From: Arachidicoccus rhizosphaerae
GTDB lineage: Bacteria; Bacteroidota; Bacteroidia; Chitinophagales; Chitinophagaceae
Length of the DNA stretch: 64,000 nucleotides
Direction of reading: 5' to 3'
Assembly (NCBI RefSeq): GCF_900107765.1
Contig: NZ_FNQY01000001.1
Coordinates: 62,001-126,000 of the forward strand
The translations under genes were made by a program, and so were the position numbers. Each line of letters opens with the position of its first letter. Position 1 is the stretch's first letter. Below the pieces are notes generated by a model, which was given only the letters and a program-made list of their open reading frames with translations, ran no database searches and was not told the DNA's origin. Positions 55,753 through 64,000 of the stretch are shown here, piece after piece.

Positions 55753-56238
55753 CTAGGTTCTTCCTTTCCGGACATGTTCCCCCAGCAGTGCCCTTAGATG
55801 AATAATAAAATCTGCATCCATAGGTGTTTTGGGGAATAAGAAAAAGGAGCGGGGACCGAAGTACAGGTGAAAGAACTGACCGGATTCAAAATAATTAGAG
55901 AATTTAGACCAGTCCCAACTCATGGACCCGCGATCGTTTTCCAGCCCTACGCCGACGGCGTTAAAAGTCGCAATATATTGATCTTCAAATGTCTTTTGTG
56001 CTCTTTTATAGACCATTCTGGGCATAAAAAACCAAAAAATCAGCATTAATATAAACCACAGCAAAGAACAGAGTAAAAATGCCTGAGGCCGGATTTTATG
56101 CATATAAAATAGCACGGCGGCCACAATGGCAAAAATATTGACGGCGTAAGCCATAATCTTTACTTCCGGCCGGGAGACAAAATGTACCCGCAGACCTTGC
56201 AGGACCCTGGGCTTCTCGTATTGAAAACTATATTGCAT
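55753..56238 (-). CDS. YcxB-like membrane protein
   Basis: The protein has 161 residues from the ATG at 56236-56238 (MQYSFQYEKPRVLQG); ten further residues are possible upstream but weaker. Two membrane segments lie near residues 30-75 (IMAYAVNIFAIVAAVLFY and LLCSLLWFILMLIFWFF). A C-terminal PH-like strand region follows, with SMSWDWSKFSNYFESGQFFH and FFLFPKTPM, the hallmark of the YcxB-like domain. Function unknown. Confidence 0.72.
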   Translation of the reverse strand: MQYSFQYEKPRVLQGLRVHFVSRPEVKIMAYAVNIFAIVAAVLFYMHKIRPQAFLLCSLLWFILMLIFWFFMPRMVYKRAQKTFEDQYIATFNAVGVGLENDRGSMSWDWSKFSNYFESGQFFHLYFGPRSFFLFPKTPMDADFIIHLRALLGEHVRKGRT

Positions 56239-56483
56239 AATTGCGCCAAAATTAGCGCAATAATCCAAAACAAAGGATCCTCCCTTAAAAATTTATCGTC
56301 CTTAAAATTGCACTATTGTTAACAACGTCGTAAATTGTGCCAGTAATAATTGGCTTAGTGTTACATAATCCGCTACTTTTTGACTCAATCCGGCCCTTCT
56401 CATCTCCCACTTTATAGAGATGGACAACCAGCCCGGCGTTGATTTAAACCAGCTATAGTAAGAAAACCTAAAACAAAATTTGG

Positions 56484-59066
56484 ATGAAAAAATTTTATTT
56501 GTGTGCTTTATCCCTGCTTGTGCTGCAAGGACTTTTTGCGCAGCAGAATGGCAGTAAGTACAACCAGCACGAAGCCTTTGCCCCGGGTTTTTATACCCAG
56601 ACCGGCAATATGTACCGTAGTGCCAGCGGCACCCCCGGGCCCGATTATTGGCAAAACCGTGCAGACTATGATATCCAGGTCAAGCTGGATACGGCGGCCA
56701 AGACCATTAAAGGAGCCGTCCAGATCAATTACACCAATAATAGTCCCGATGAGCTACCTTATTTATGGCTCTATGTGGATCAAAATATTTACAGAGAGGA
56801 TTCCAGGGCCACCGCTACAACCGATATAGGCGGCGGCAGGTGGGCGACGCCCATCTATACCCAGGGTGACGAGATCAGTAATATTACCCTTAAGATGGAT
56901 GGCAAGTCCTACCAGCCCAAATACAGAATCACGGATACCCGGCTGCAGATTCTTTTGCCTAAGGCACTTGCGGGCAAAGGCGGAAAAGTCGCTGTTCAGA
57001 TTGATTACGGTTTTTCCATTCCGGAAAGAGGCACCGACAGAATGGGCCGGCTGGACACCAAAAACGGATGGATTTATGAAATCGCCCAGTGGTACCCCAG
57101 AATGTGTGTCTATGACGATGTAGAAGGCTGGAACACCCTGCCTTATCTGGGCGCCGGCGAGTTTTATCTGGAATACGGGGATATTCATTATTCCATTACC
57201 GCACCTTCCGATCTGGTCATCGTCGGTTCCGGCACCCTGGACAACCCCAAAGAAGTATTAACTAAAAAGCAGATTGAGCAACTGGACAAAGCCAAAAACA
57301 GCGATGCTACGGTCACCATTCATTCACTGGACGATGTAAAAAGCGGTAAAGACCATCTCAGTCAAAAAGAGCTCACCTGGAAATTTAGCTGTATCAATAC
57401 CAGAGACGTAGCCTGGGCAGCCTCCAAGGCCTTTATCTGGGATGCGGCCCGCATTAAAATGCAGAGCGGCAATCAGATCCTGGGGCAGTCCGTCTATCCG
57501 GAAGAATCCGCCACCACAAATGGCTGGGACAGCTCAACTTATTATACCAAAAAAGCCATTGAGATCAATTCTTACTGGCACGATTTTCCATACCCCGTTG
57601 CCACCAATGTCGCCGGTACCGTAGGTGGGATGGAATATCCGGGTATTGTATTTTGCAGTGCCCGCTCCACCGGACCCGGACTCTGGTTTGTTACCCTGCA
57701 TGAATTCGGTCACAACTGGTTCCCAATGCTCGTGGGCTCCAATGAGCGCAAATATGCCTGGATGGATGAAGGCTTTAATACCTTTACCAATTTCTACTGT
57801 TCCCGGATTTTTAATAACGGTGCTTATAATAATGAACCTGATAAGTACAGAATTGCCAGAAGTTTCTTCAAACCGGGCGCCGAAGTGCCCATGACCATTC
57901 CTGATGTGCTGCAGGCGGCCAACTTAGGTAATGAAGGCTATTATAAACCGGCTGTTGGTCTGTTGATCTTAAGAGACGTAGTATTGGGACCTGAGCGCTT
58001 TGACGCCGCCTTTAAGCAGTATATCAAAGACTGGGCTTATAAACACCCCACCCCCGCGGATTTCTTCCATAGCATGGAAAATACGGCAGGAGAAGATCTG
58101 GGCTGGTTCTGGAGAGGCTGGTTCTATAATAACTGGGCCATCGATCAGGCGGTAAATAAAGTGGACTATGTTAACGGAGATCCAACCAAAGGCGCTTTAA
58201 TTACCCTTGAAAATATCGGCCAGATGCCCCTTCCGGTTCAAATGGATATTGAACAGGACAATGGTCAGACCCTGCATTTGAAACTGCCGGTAGAAATCTG
58301 GCAGCGTGGCGGCACCTGGACCCTGCAGGCTAAAACCACCTCCAAGGTGAAAAAAATCACCCTGGACCCTCAAAGACAATATCCCGATGTAGACTCCACC
58401 AATAATGTCTGGCCCAACGCCGCCAGTACGGCTGAGGCGATACCGCAAGGCGTCAGTGCGCAGGATATCATCAATGATTATTTGCAGGCCATCGGCGGCA
58501 AGGATAAGCTTTCCGCCGTCAAGACCTATCATGAGACCCTGACAGGAGATGCCAGCGGCACAAAATTAAATGTCTCCTTAAACTATAAAGCGCCGGATAA
58601 ATTCGCGGAGGAAGTAAACCTGCCGGATATGAATATGCAGGTGATGAAGGTCGTTCTGGACGGAGATAAAGGCACCATGACCCAGCAGGGAAAAACCCAG
58701 CCTTTAGAAGGGAAAATGCTGGAGTCCTTTAAAAGCTCCCTGGGCGTATTCCCGGAACTAAAATATCAGAATCCGGGGTACAAACTGGAAGCCAAAGACA
58801 TACAGGAAATTAACGGCAAAAAAGCCTACAGAGTCCTGATAACAGATCCTATAGGTCAGGTAACGACCAGTTATTATGACATTGACTCCCACTTAAAGGT
58901 AAAAACGGAGTCTGCTCAGGGCGGCGCACAGTTTAGTGATTACAAAGCCGTTAAAGGCATCCTGATCCCTCATGCCAGCATCACGGAAAACATGGGGCAC
59001 TCCGCCAAAATGACGGCGACCCTGATTCAGATTAATGAAAACATTGCAGACAGTACTTTTCAATAA
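56484..59066 (+). CDS. M1-family metallopeptidase with C-terminal LolA-like domain
   Basis: This 860-residue secreted protein has a signal peptide ending near LFAQ (residue 20) and an M1 aminopeptidase-like N-terminal domain. The zinc site is HEFGHNW with His406, Glu407 and His410, plus Glu429 in WMDEGFNTFTN. After about residue 655 the sequence changes to IINDYLQAIGGKDKLSAVKT and a strand-rich region ending near 860, resembling the LolA/outer-membrane lipoprotein-sorting fold. The peptidase probably acts in the periplasm or at the surface. The substrate is unknown. A strong terminator follows. Confidence 0.9.
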   Translation: MKKFYLCALSLLVLQGLFAQQNGSKYNQHEAFAPGFYTQTGNMYRSASGTPGPDYWQNRADYDIQVKLDTAAKTIKGAVQINYTNNSPDELPYLWLYVDQNIYREDSRATATTDIGGGRWATPIYTQGDEISNITLKMDGKSYQPKYRITDTRLQILLPKALAGKGGKVAVQIDYGFSIPERGTDRMGRLDTKNGWIYEIAQWYPRMCVYDDVEGWNTLPYLGAGEFYLEYGDIHYSITAPSDLVIVGSGTLDNPKEVLTKKQIEQLDKAKNSDATVTIHSLDDVKSGKDHLSQKELTWKFSCINTRDVAWAASKAFIWDAARIKMQSGNQILGQSVYPEESATTNGWDSSTYYTKKAIEINSYWHDFPYPVATNVAGTVGGMEYPGIVFCSARSTGPGLWFVTLHEFGHNWFPMLVGSNERKYAWMDEGFNTFTNFYCSRIFNNGAYNNEPDKYRIARSFFKPGAEVPMTIPDVLQAANLGNEGYYKPAVGLLILRDVVLGPERFDAAFKQYIKDWAYKHPTPADFFHSMENTAGEDLGWFWRGWFYNNWAIDQAVNKVDYVNGDPTKGALITLENIGQMPLPVQMDIEQDNGQTLHLKLPVEIWQRGGTWTLQAKTTSKVKKITLDPQRQYPDVDSTNNVWPNAASTAEAIPQGVSAQDIINDYLQAIGGKDKLSAVKTYHETLTGDASGTKLNVSLNYKAPDKFAEEVNLPDMNMQVMKVVLDGDKGTMTQQGKTQPLEGKMLESFKSSLGVFPELKYQNPGYKLEAKDIQEINGKKAYRVLITDPIGQVTTSYYDIDSHLKVKTESAQGGAQFSDYKAVKGILIPHASITENMGHSAKMTATLIQINENIADSTFQ

Positions 59067-59119
59067 TCAGGACCCTGTTTAAACAACGACGCTGTCAACT
59101 GATCTTTACCGGTAAAGCC

Positions 59120-59169
59120 GGATAAGTAAAAGCCCCGTAACGAAAATGTTACGGGGCTTTTACTTATCC
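59120..59169 (+). terminator. Strong intrinsic terminator after the M1 peptidase
   Basis: Arms 59120-59141 and 59148-59169 are perfectly complementary over 22 bp with a 6-base loop (GAAAAT); the core is AAAAGCCCCGTAAC. The stem contains a T-run on its 3' side. Confidence 0.88.
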
Positions 59170-59302
59170 CCCATAGGGGCGAATATTCCTAACCTTACCG
59201 GCAGCCGTCTCAGGTATTAATTGTTGCCTAACAAATGACTCGGCCTGCCTGAAAAACGCATCCGCTATTACCTTGGGACCGCATCCTTATTTTCCCCTAT
59301 TT

Positions 59303-59340
59303 AAAAACCCCCGCACGGTCATTTGAAACCATAACGGGGG
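59303..59340 (-). terminator. Terminator downstream of rho
   Basis: On the minus strand CCCCCG (59335-59340 read in reverse) pairs with CGGGGG (59308-59313 read in reverse), with further GGT/ACC pairing inside, and the transcript then enters a short U-run (A5 at 59303-59307). It lies about 70 bases after the rho stop. Confidence 0.65.
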
Positions 59341-59406
59341 CGATAAATTTTCGGGCATTTTAAACCCTTATCATTAGCGGCAACGCGCCGCAGCAGTTAC
59401 ATCTGA

Positions 59407-61215
59407 TTAACCGTTCATTGAAGCCAGGAACTCTTCATTGCTCTTGGTTCCGCGCATTTGTTTTAACAGATCATTCATGGCTTCTTCCGTCTTCATGTCA
59501 CTTAAATAAACACGCAGCACATTGATTCTGGTTAAGGCTTCCTTACTGATTAACAGGTCATCTCTTCTGGTTGAAGAAGCAACAATATCAATGGCAGGGA
59601 AGATACGACGGTTCGCCAGTCTTCTGTCTAAAGACAGCTCCATGTTACCGGTACCCTTGAACTCTTCAAAGATGACTTCATCCATCTTACTGCCGGTATC
59701 AACCAGTGCGGTCGCAAGGATGGTCAATGATCCGCCGTGCTCAATCTTACGGGCTGCCCCAAAGAATTGTTTAGGCTTTTGCATCGCATTACTTTCCACA
59801 CCACCGGAAAGCACTTTACCTGAGGCAGGTGCCACCGTGTTATGTGCTCTGGCCAGACGGGTAATGCTGTCCAGCAGGATCACCACGTCATGACCGCATT
59901 CTACCAGTCTTTTGGCTTTCTGCAGGGCCATCGTAGAGACTTTAACGTGTTTTTCTGCCGGTTCATCGAAAGTGGAAGCGATTACTTCTGCCTTTACGCT
60001 GCGTTCCATATCGGTTACCTCTTCCGGACGCTCATCAATGAGTACCACCATCAGGTAGCATTCCGGATGATTGACCGCAATAGCGTTGGCTACTTCCTTT
60101 AATAAAACGGTTTTACCCACTTTAGGCGGTGCCACAATCAGTCCGCGCTGTCCTTTACCGATTGGGGTAAACAGATCCATTATACGGGTGCTGTAATTGA
60201 TGGAACTCTGAAATAAATTCAGTTTCTCAAAAGGGAATAAGGGAGTCAGGTAATCAAAAGGCACTCTGTCACGGACTTCATCGGGGCTTTTGCCGTTGAT
60301 GGTTTCCACCTTCAAGAGCGCAAAATATTTTTCTCCTTCTTTTGGAGGTCTGACAGATCCGTATACGGTATCGCCTGTTTTTAATCCGAATAATTTAATC
60401 TGGGATGGAGATACGTATACATCATCGGGAGAGGATAAGTAATTATAATCAGAGGAGCGTAAGAATCCATATCCGTCCGGCATCATTTCCAGGACACCTT
60501 CGCTTAGAATGATTCCGTCAAATTCAATATTAAATACCGGTTCTTTTTTCTGGAATTTAGGCCGGCGATCTACAACTGTCGGAGGAATTAATTCTGATTC
60601 GTCCAGTTTTTCCAGCTCTTCGACAGAGATATCTCCCTCATCATTGGATAATAAAGCTAGAAACGCGTCAGAGATTTTCGGGATTTCCTCATCACTTAAC
60701 AGATCGCTTTCTTTCTCAGTGCTTTCTTTGTATTGTTCTTTACTTTCAGTAGGATGTGTTGGTTTTGCTTTAGTAGCAGGCACTGTTTCTTCTTTTTTAG
60801 TCGGCTGAGGTTTTATTGCCGTATTTTTTGTTTCCCTTTTAGCTTCCAGTTTAACACCTACCTTATCCTGATGTTCTCCATCATCCTTTTTCTCTGCTTT
60901 AGCAACCGGGGCTTTTTTAATCACTTTTCTGGCTCTTTTTCTTGGGGCGCTTTCCTGCTCCGGTTCATCACTCATGACTTCAGCATCTTCGGTCGTATTA
61001 CCGGTGGTCGCCTTGATTGTTCTTTTTCTGCCGGGCTTTTTCTTTTCCCCTGCTTTTTTATCTTCACTCTCATCTACGGCCTGTTTGTCCAGTATTTTGT
61101 AGATAAGATCTTGTTTGTCGTTTTTTTTCGAGGCAGGTATTTTTACTTTCAGCTGTTCGGCAATTTCGAGTAACTGCGAAACCGGCATATCATTTAATTG
61201 CAAAATGTCGTACAT
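59407..61215 (-). CDS. rho: Transcription termination factor Rho with long disordered insertion
   Basis: This 602-residue hexameric RNA helicase ends transcripts. Rho_N lies at about 1-43. A Lys/Glu/Thr-rich low-complexity insertion runs from about 45 to 225. The RNA-binding fold contains DGYGFLR at 247-253, and Walker A is APPKVGKTV at 362-370. E. coli Rho is about 419 residues, and the difference is almost all in the insertion. Disordered insertions of this kind are known in Bacteroidota Rho and in Bacteroides thetaiotaomicron have been linked to condensate formation. It diverges from the YjbR-like gene. Confidence 0.97.
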   Translation of the reverse strand: MYDILQLNDMPVSQLLEIAEQLKVKIPASKKNDKQDLIYKILDKQAVDESEDKKAGEKKKPGRKRTIKATTGNTTEDAEVMSDEPEQESAPRKRARKVIKKAPVAKAEKKDDGEHQDKVGVKLEAKRETKNTAIKPQPTKKEETVPATKAKPTHPTESKEQYKESTEKESDLLSDEEIPKISDAFLALLSNDEGDISVEELEKLDESELIPPTVVDRRPKFQKKEPVFNIEFDGIILSEGVLEMMPDGYGFLRSSDYNYLSSPDDVYVSPSQIKLFGLKTGDTVYGSVRPPKEGEKYFALLKVETINGKSPDEVRDRVPFDYLTPLFPFEKLNLFQSSINYSTRIMDLFTPIGKGQRGLIVAPPKVGKTVLLKEVANAIAVNHPECYLMVVLIDERPEEVTDMERSVKAEVIASTFDEPAEKHVKVSTMALQKAKRLVECGHDVVILLDSITRLARAHNTVAPASGKVLSGGVESNAMQKPKQFFGAARKIEHGGSLTILATALVDTGSKMDEVIFEEFKGTGNMELSLDRRLANRRIFPAIDIVASSTRRDDLLISKEALTRINVLRVYLSDMKTEEAMNDLLKQMRGTKSNEEFLASMNG

Positions 61216-61464
61216 AAAATATGTATAAATTGAAATGTGAGGTTCACTTGAGCGCGCATAAAAATAGGGACGCTGTCGTTGTATTTATTAAATAAATAAG
61301 GATAAGTTTGTGATCTTTTTTGAAAAAAACAAGCAAAGAAATGAACTGGTTGTTTTAACTTAAAGCCTGTTTCCGGTGCAATATTACAACAAATATTTAA
61401 TTGACAAATTATTTTAGACGTTAAAATTTTAGTGAAAATCGGGTATTTTTGAACAAAAGCACTT

Positions 61465-61836
61465 ATGTATTTAGACGATATCCGGGATTATGCATTATCC
61501 CTTGATCCTGAAATAGATGAATGTTTCCCCTTTGGTCCGGAAACCTTTGTCTACAAGACTTCCGGTAAAATATTTTTGCTGATGCGCTTCGATGATGTAG
61601 ATTTAAGGCTAAATCTTAAATGCAGTCCGGAAGAGGCGATTGAACTCAGGGAGAGATATCCGGCGATTATCCCCGGATATCATATGAATAAAAAGCACTG
61701 GAACACCCTGATTATAGACGGCAGCCTGAGTCAGGAACTGATTCAAACACAGATTCGGCAATCCTTTGACCTGGTGCATAAAAAACCGGCCAAAACTCCC
61801 AAAAAGGCATCCGGGACTCCAAAGTCAAAAAAATAA
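61465..61836 (+). CDS. MmcQ/YjbR-family protein
   Basis: This 123-residue small cytoplasmic protein of the CyaY-like/YjbR fold has the typical LDEIRDYALSL-like N-terminus (MYLDDIRDYALSLDPEIDEC), FPFGPETFVYKTSGKIFLLM and the conserved NKKHWNTLIIDG segment. A Lys/Pro-rich tail ends the protein. The function of the family is not settled; DNA-binding roles have been proposed. TATTTTTG at 61444-61451 lies 13 bases before the ATG. It is followed by the AIM24 gene after 30 bases. Confidence 0.88.
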   Translation: MYLDDIRDYALSLDPEIDECFPFGPETFVYKTSGKIFLLMRFDDVDLRLNLKCSPEEAIELRERYPAIIPGYHMNKKHWNTLIIDGSLSQELIQTQIRQSFDLVHKKPAKTPKKASGTPKSKK

Positions 61837-61866
61837 ACGTTCAAACTAAGAAAATCCAATATACTC

Positions 61867-62664
61867 ATGCAAAACCATGAAATAGACTATAAGATAATAG
61901 GGGAGGAGATGCAGTACGTAGAAATCGAACTGGATCCTGAGGAATCCGCTATTGCAGAGCCGGGCAGCTTTATGATGATGGAAGAAGGCATTCAGATGCA
62001 GACCATTTTCAGCGACGGCAGCGCGCAGAATGCCGGCATTTTAAATAAGCTCTTTTCCGCAGGCAAGCGGCTGCTTGCCGGTGAAAACCTGTTTATGACG
62101 GCCTATACCAATATCTCGGCTCCGGGTCAGAAAAAACATGTAAGTTTTGCGGCGCCCTATCCCGGCAAAATAATCCCGCTGGACCTTTATCAGCTGGGAG
62201 GCAGGATCATTTGCCAGAAAGACGCGTTTTTATGTGCCGCTAAAGGCGTCTCTGTCAGCATTGAGCTTCAGCGCCGCCTGGGGACCGGTCTATTCGGCGG
62301 TGAAGGCTTTATCATGGAAAAACTCGAAGGAGACGGCATGGCCTTTATGCATGCCGGCGGCCATATCGTAGAGAAAATATTAACGCCGGGCGAGCGATTA
62401 AAAGTGGATACCGGCTGTATTGTAGGCTTTACAGGTCAGGTCGATTATAATATTGAATTTATCGGCGGCATCAAAAACACGCTATTTGGCGGAGAGGGCG
62501 TATTTTTTGCCACTTTAACCGGTCCGGGCAAGGTCTGGATCCAGTCACTGCCGGTCAGTCGTCTGGCCAGCAGAATCCTCGCATACGGGACTTATAAACA
62601 AAAAGATGAAGGCAGCATATTAGGCGCCCTTGGCGGCTGGCTGGATGGAGACAACAGCAGATAA
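61867..62664 (+). CDS. AIM24/TIGR00266-family protein
   Basis: This 265-residue protein is strand-rich with the family pattern YVEIELDPEESAIAEPGSFM, LAGENLFMTAYTN and GLFGGEGFIMEKLEGDGM, followed by TLTGPGKVWIQSLP. There is no signal peptide. The family occurs across bacteria and in mitochondria, and its molecular role is poorly known. It is probably co-transcribed with the YjbR-like gene. Confidence 0.88.
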   Translation: MQNHEIDYKIIGEEMQYVEIELDPEESAIAEPGSFMMMEEGIQMQTIFSDGSAQNAGILNKLFSAGKRLLAGENLFMTAYTNISAPGQKKHVSFAAPYPGKIIPLDLYQLGGRIICQKDAFLCAAKGVSVSIELQRRLGTGLFGGEGFIMEKLEGDGMAFMHAGGHIVEKILTPGERLKVDTGCIVGFTGQVDYNIEFIGGIKNTLFGGEGVFFATLTGPGKVWIQSLPVSRLASRILAYGTYKQKDEGSILGALGGWLDGDNSR

Positions 62665-62794
62665 CTCATTTTCAAACGCATATTAATCATACTCCCATAT
62701 ACTTCAATGCGGTCTATAACCTTATAAGTCAGCATAGAAGCACCAGGGGGTGGCATCATGATATCATAGAACTATAGAGCCCAGGAAGATCAAG

Positions 62795-63379
62795 GTGGAT
62801 CAACATTCAATTCCGGATAAATTACAGATACTGGCAGCGGTCGCGGCAGGCGACCAGCTTGCCTTTAAAAAACTGGTTGACCTTTATAGTGACCCGTTAG
62901 GCCGTTTTATTGCCGCCATTACCAAAGACCATGGCCTGGCAGAAGAAATCGTGCAGGATGTCTTTTTAAAAATATGGCAAAACAGACAAACCCTGCCTGA
63001 AATCAAAAACTTTCACGGCTGGCTCTTTGTCATTGCCAAACATCAGGCGCTCAATGCGCTTAGAAACGCTTTGGTCATTCACTATGATTTACAGACCCCC
63101 CTTTTCCAGCTAACAGATTCGAATGATTCCATAGAGCAACTGCAGGAAAAAGAACGCCGGCTGTCCCTGCTTGAAGCAGCCGTCCAAAGCCTGCCCAGTC
63201 AACAGAAAACCGCCTACCTGCTGAGTCGCAGAGCTGGCAAATCTTATAAACAGATCGCCCAGGAAATGGAGTTATCGCCTCAGACGGTCAAAAAATACCT
63301 GCAACTCGCTACCGGTCATATTATTAAATATATTGAGGCCGGCACCACTTTAACTTTATTTGCACTTTTTGTAAAATAA
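62795..63379 (+). CDS. ECF-type RNA polymerase sigma factor (FecI-like)
   Basis: This 194-residue sigma-70 family factor has region 2 with AEEIVQDVFLKIWQNRQTLP and region 4 with LPSQQKTAYLLSRRAGKSYK and IAQEMELSPQTVKKYLQLA. The start is a GTG at 62795 (MDQHSIPDKLQILAAVAAGD); no ATG fits the conserved N-terminus. The anti-sigma gene begins 71 bases downstream. In Bacteroidota such pairs usually switch on a SusC/D locus in response to a signal from its TonB-dependent receptor, which would lie beyond the right edge. Confidence 0.93.
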   Translation: MDQHSIPDKLQILAAVAAGDQLAFKKLVDLYSDPLGRFIAAITKDHGLAEEIVQDVFLKIWQNRQTLPEIKNFHGWLFVIAKHQALNALRNALVIHYDLQTPLFQLTDSNDSIEQLQEKERRLSLLEAAVQSLPSQQKTAYLLSRRAGKSYKQIAQEMELSPQTVKKYLQLATGHIIKYIEAGTTLTLFALFVK

Positions 63380-63450
63380 TTAAATTTTTATACCCCTTTT
63401 TTTAACGAATGGTGTCATATAGGTAGAGACACTGTTAAAAAAAGCGGAAA

Positions 63451-64000
63451 ATGGAGCCAAGTTTAGACATCTTATTACAAAAATGGTTGGATGGCCGGCT
63501 ATCTAAGCAGCAGGCGGAAACCCTGCTTGATTACAGCCGGGATCCCGCACTGCGTACGGCCTTTGACGCATGGATGGAACTGCACTATAATGAGCAAATG
63601 AGTGCAGCAGGGTTCTTTTTTTCAAAAAGACAGAAAAAGGATATTTATGCGTACGCCTTGGGCAGGACGCCAGATCATCCGGCAAGTCCCAGCCAGGCGC
63701 CGGATGATCTGGCAAAGCCCTTTGCTTTTGATGCTGAGCAGGTTCAAAAGCAGGTTCAAAGGCGCAAAAAGTCAAAACGGCTGTGGCGGGCGCTGGCCGT
63801 CATTACCACGATCAGCTGCCTGACCTTTCTTTTCTATAAAATAAACCGTCCTCCGGCCAGCGTAACGGCTGACACCGGGCACGGCTCTTCCGGTCAGGAT
63901 ATTACAGCTCCCAAACTGACTGCCCCCACCATCAGCTGGGGCGTACAGGGCCAGGCCCTGCACCTGGACCAGGCCCTGAAAGAACAGGCTACCCGTGTCA
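63451..64000 (+). CDS. FecR-like anti-sigma factor (partial, cut by window edge)
   Basis: An open frame starts with ATG at 63451 (MEPSLDILLQKWLDGRLSKQ) and runs off the window end after 183 codons. The first 85 residues form a cytoplasmic anti-sigma-like helical region (QQAETLLDYSRDPALRTAFD). A membrane helix follows at about residues 113-132 (RALAVITTISCLTFLFY), then a periplasmic part. This architecture and its place behind an ECF sigma gene indicate a FecR-type regulator. The C-terminal FecR domain lies outside the window. Confidence 0.8.
   Translation, partial: MEPSLDILLQKWLDGRLSKQQAETLLDYSRDPALRTAFDAWMELHYNEQMSAAGFFFSKRQKKDIYAYALGRTPDHPASPSQAPDDLAKPFAFDAEQVQKQVQRRKKSKRLWRALAVITTISCLTFLFYKINRPPASVTADTGHGSSGQDITAPKLTAPTISWGVQGQALHLDQALKEQATRV

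Noticed and set aside
1-64000. CRISPR arrays and tRNA or rRNA genes
   Set aside because: No regularly spaced repeat series with variable spacers and no cloverleaf or rRNA-like sequence was noticed on reading; a covariance-model scan was not possible here.

Overview
The window looks like a chromosomal segment of a Bacteroidota bacterium, plausibly Chitinophagaceae-like, though the family is an inference. The evidence is a SusC/SusD pair driven by a one-protein hybrid two-component regulator, TAnnTTTG -7 promoter elements, frequent lipobox signal peptides, a Rho factor with a long charged N-terminal insertion, an acpP-fabF-rnc cluster, and an ECF sigma followed by a FecR-type anti-sigma. Most genes sit near 45-50% G+C by eye. 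No tRNA, rRNA, CRISPR array, intact IS element or integrase was found.

Layout. 1-2.1 kb: housekeeping rnz and obg on the minus strand. 2.2-15.9 kb: a small polysaccharide utilization locus with a hybrid two-component regulator, a PA14-containing GH31 (alpha-xylosidase-like), SusC, SusD and a surface glycan-binding lipoprotein, closed by a strong terminator. 15.9-19.6 kb: an AT-rich accessory island holding a decayed RHS/YD-repeat core, gene fragments, and several small orphan genes (lipoproteins, an ankyrin protein, secreted hypotheticals), best read as a worn polymorphic-toxin/immunity locus. It ends at a 26-bp perfect hairpin. 19.6-21.3 kb: prfA and tsaE.

21.5-31.2 kb: an oxidative sugar/glycoside locus, all on the plus strand. 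It has a gluconate-2-dehydrogenase-subunit-3-like protein, a GMC flavoprotein with a three-Cys motif, two Gfo/Idh/MocA oxidoreductases, three xylose-isomerase-like TIM barrels and a NupG-type permease. Several products carry twin-arginine signals, so part of the chemistry is probably periplasmic. 31.2-35.8 kb: an alpha/beta hydrolase, a long AT-rich gap with a frameshifted small gene and a palindrome, a TolB-like lipoprotein, and an AAA/DUF234-type ATPase headed by three evenly spaced GGCGGAAT boxes.

35.8-50 kb: Cu(I)-type P-ATPase, GH35 beta-galactosidase, membrane-anchored EEP-family enzyme, cysS, cupin, FtsX/MacB-like permease, PpiD-like foldase and a stand-alone GHKL ATPase without an ATG start. 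50-64 kb: BI-1 membrane protein, polysaccharide deacetylase, the acpP-fabF-rnc cluster with a structured 0.5-kb acpP-fabF spacer, GNAT, a YcxB-like protein, an M1 peptidase with a LolA-like C-terminal domain, rho, a YjbR-like protein, an AIM24 protein, ECF sigma and a truncated FecR-like anti-sigma running off the edge.

Together the accessory genes point to a glycan scavenger. One locus imports and trims xylosylated oligosaccharides, another oxidises and isomerises sugars partly outside the cytoplasm, and the start of a further sigma/anti-sigma-controlled locus lies at the right edge. The most unusual material is the decayed RHS island, the box-headed ATPase, the oxidative locus, and a group of genes whose -7 elements almost touch their start codons.
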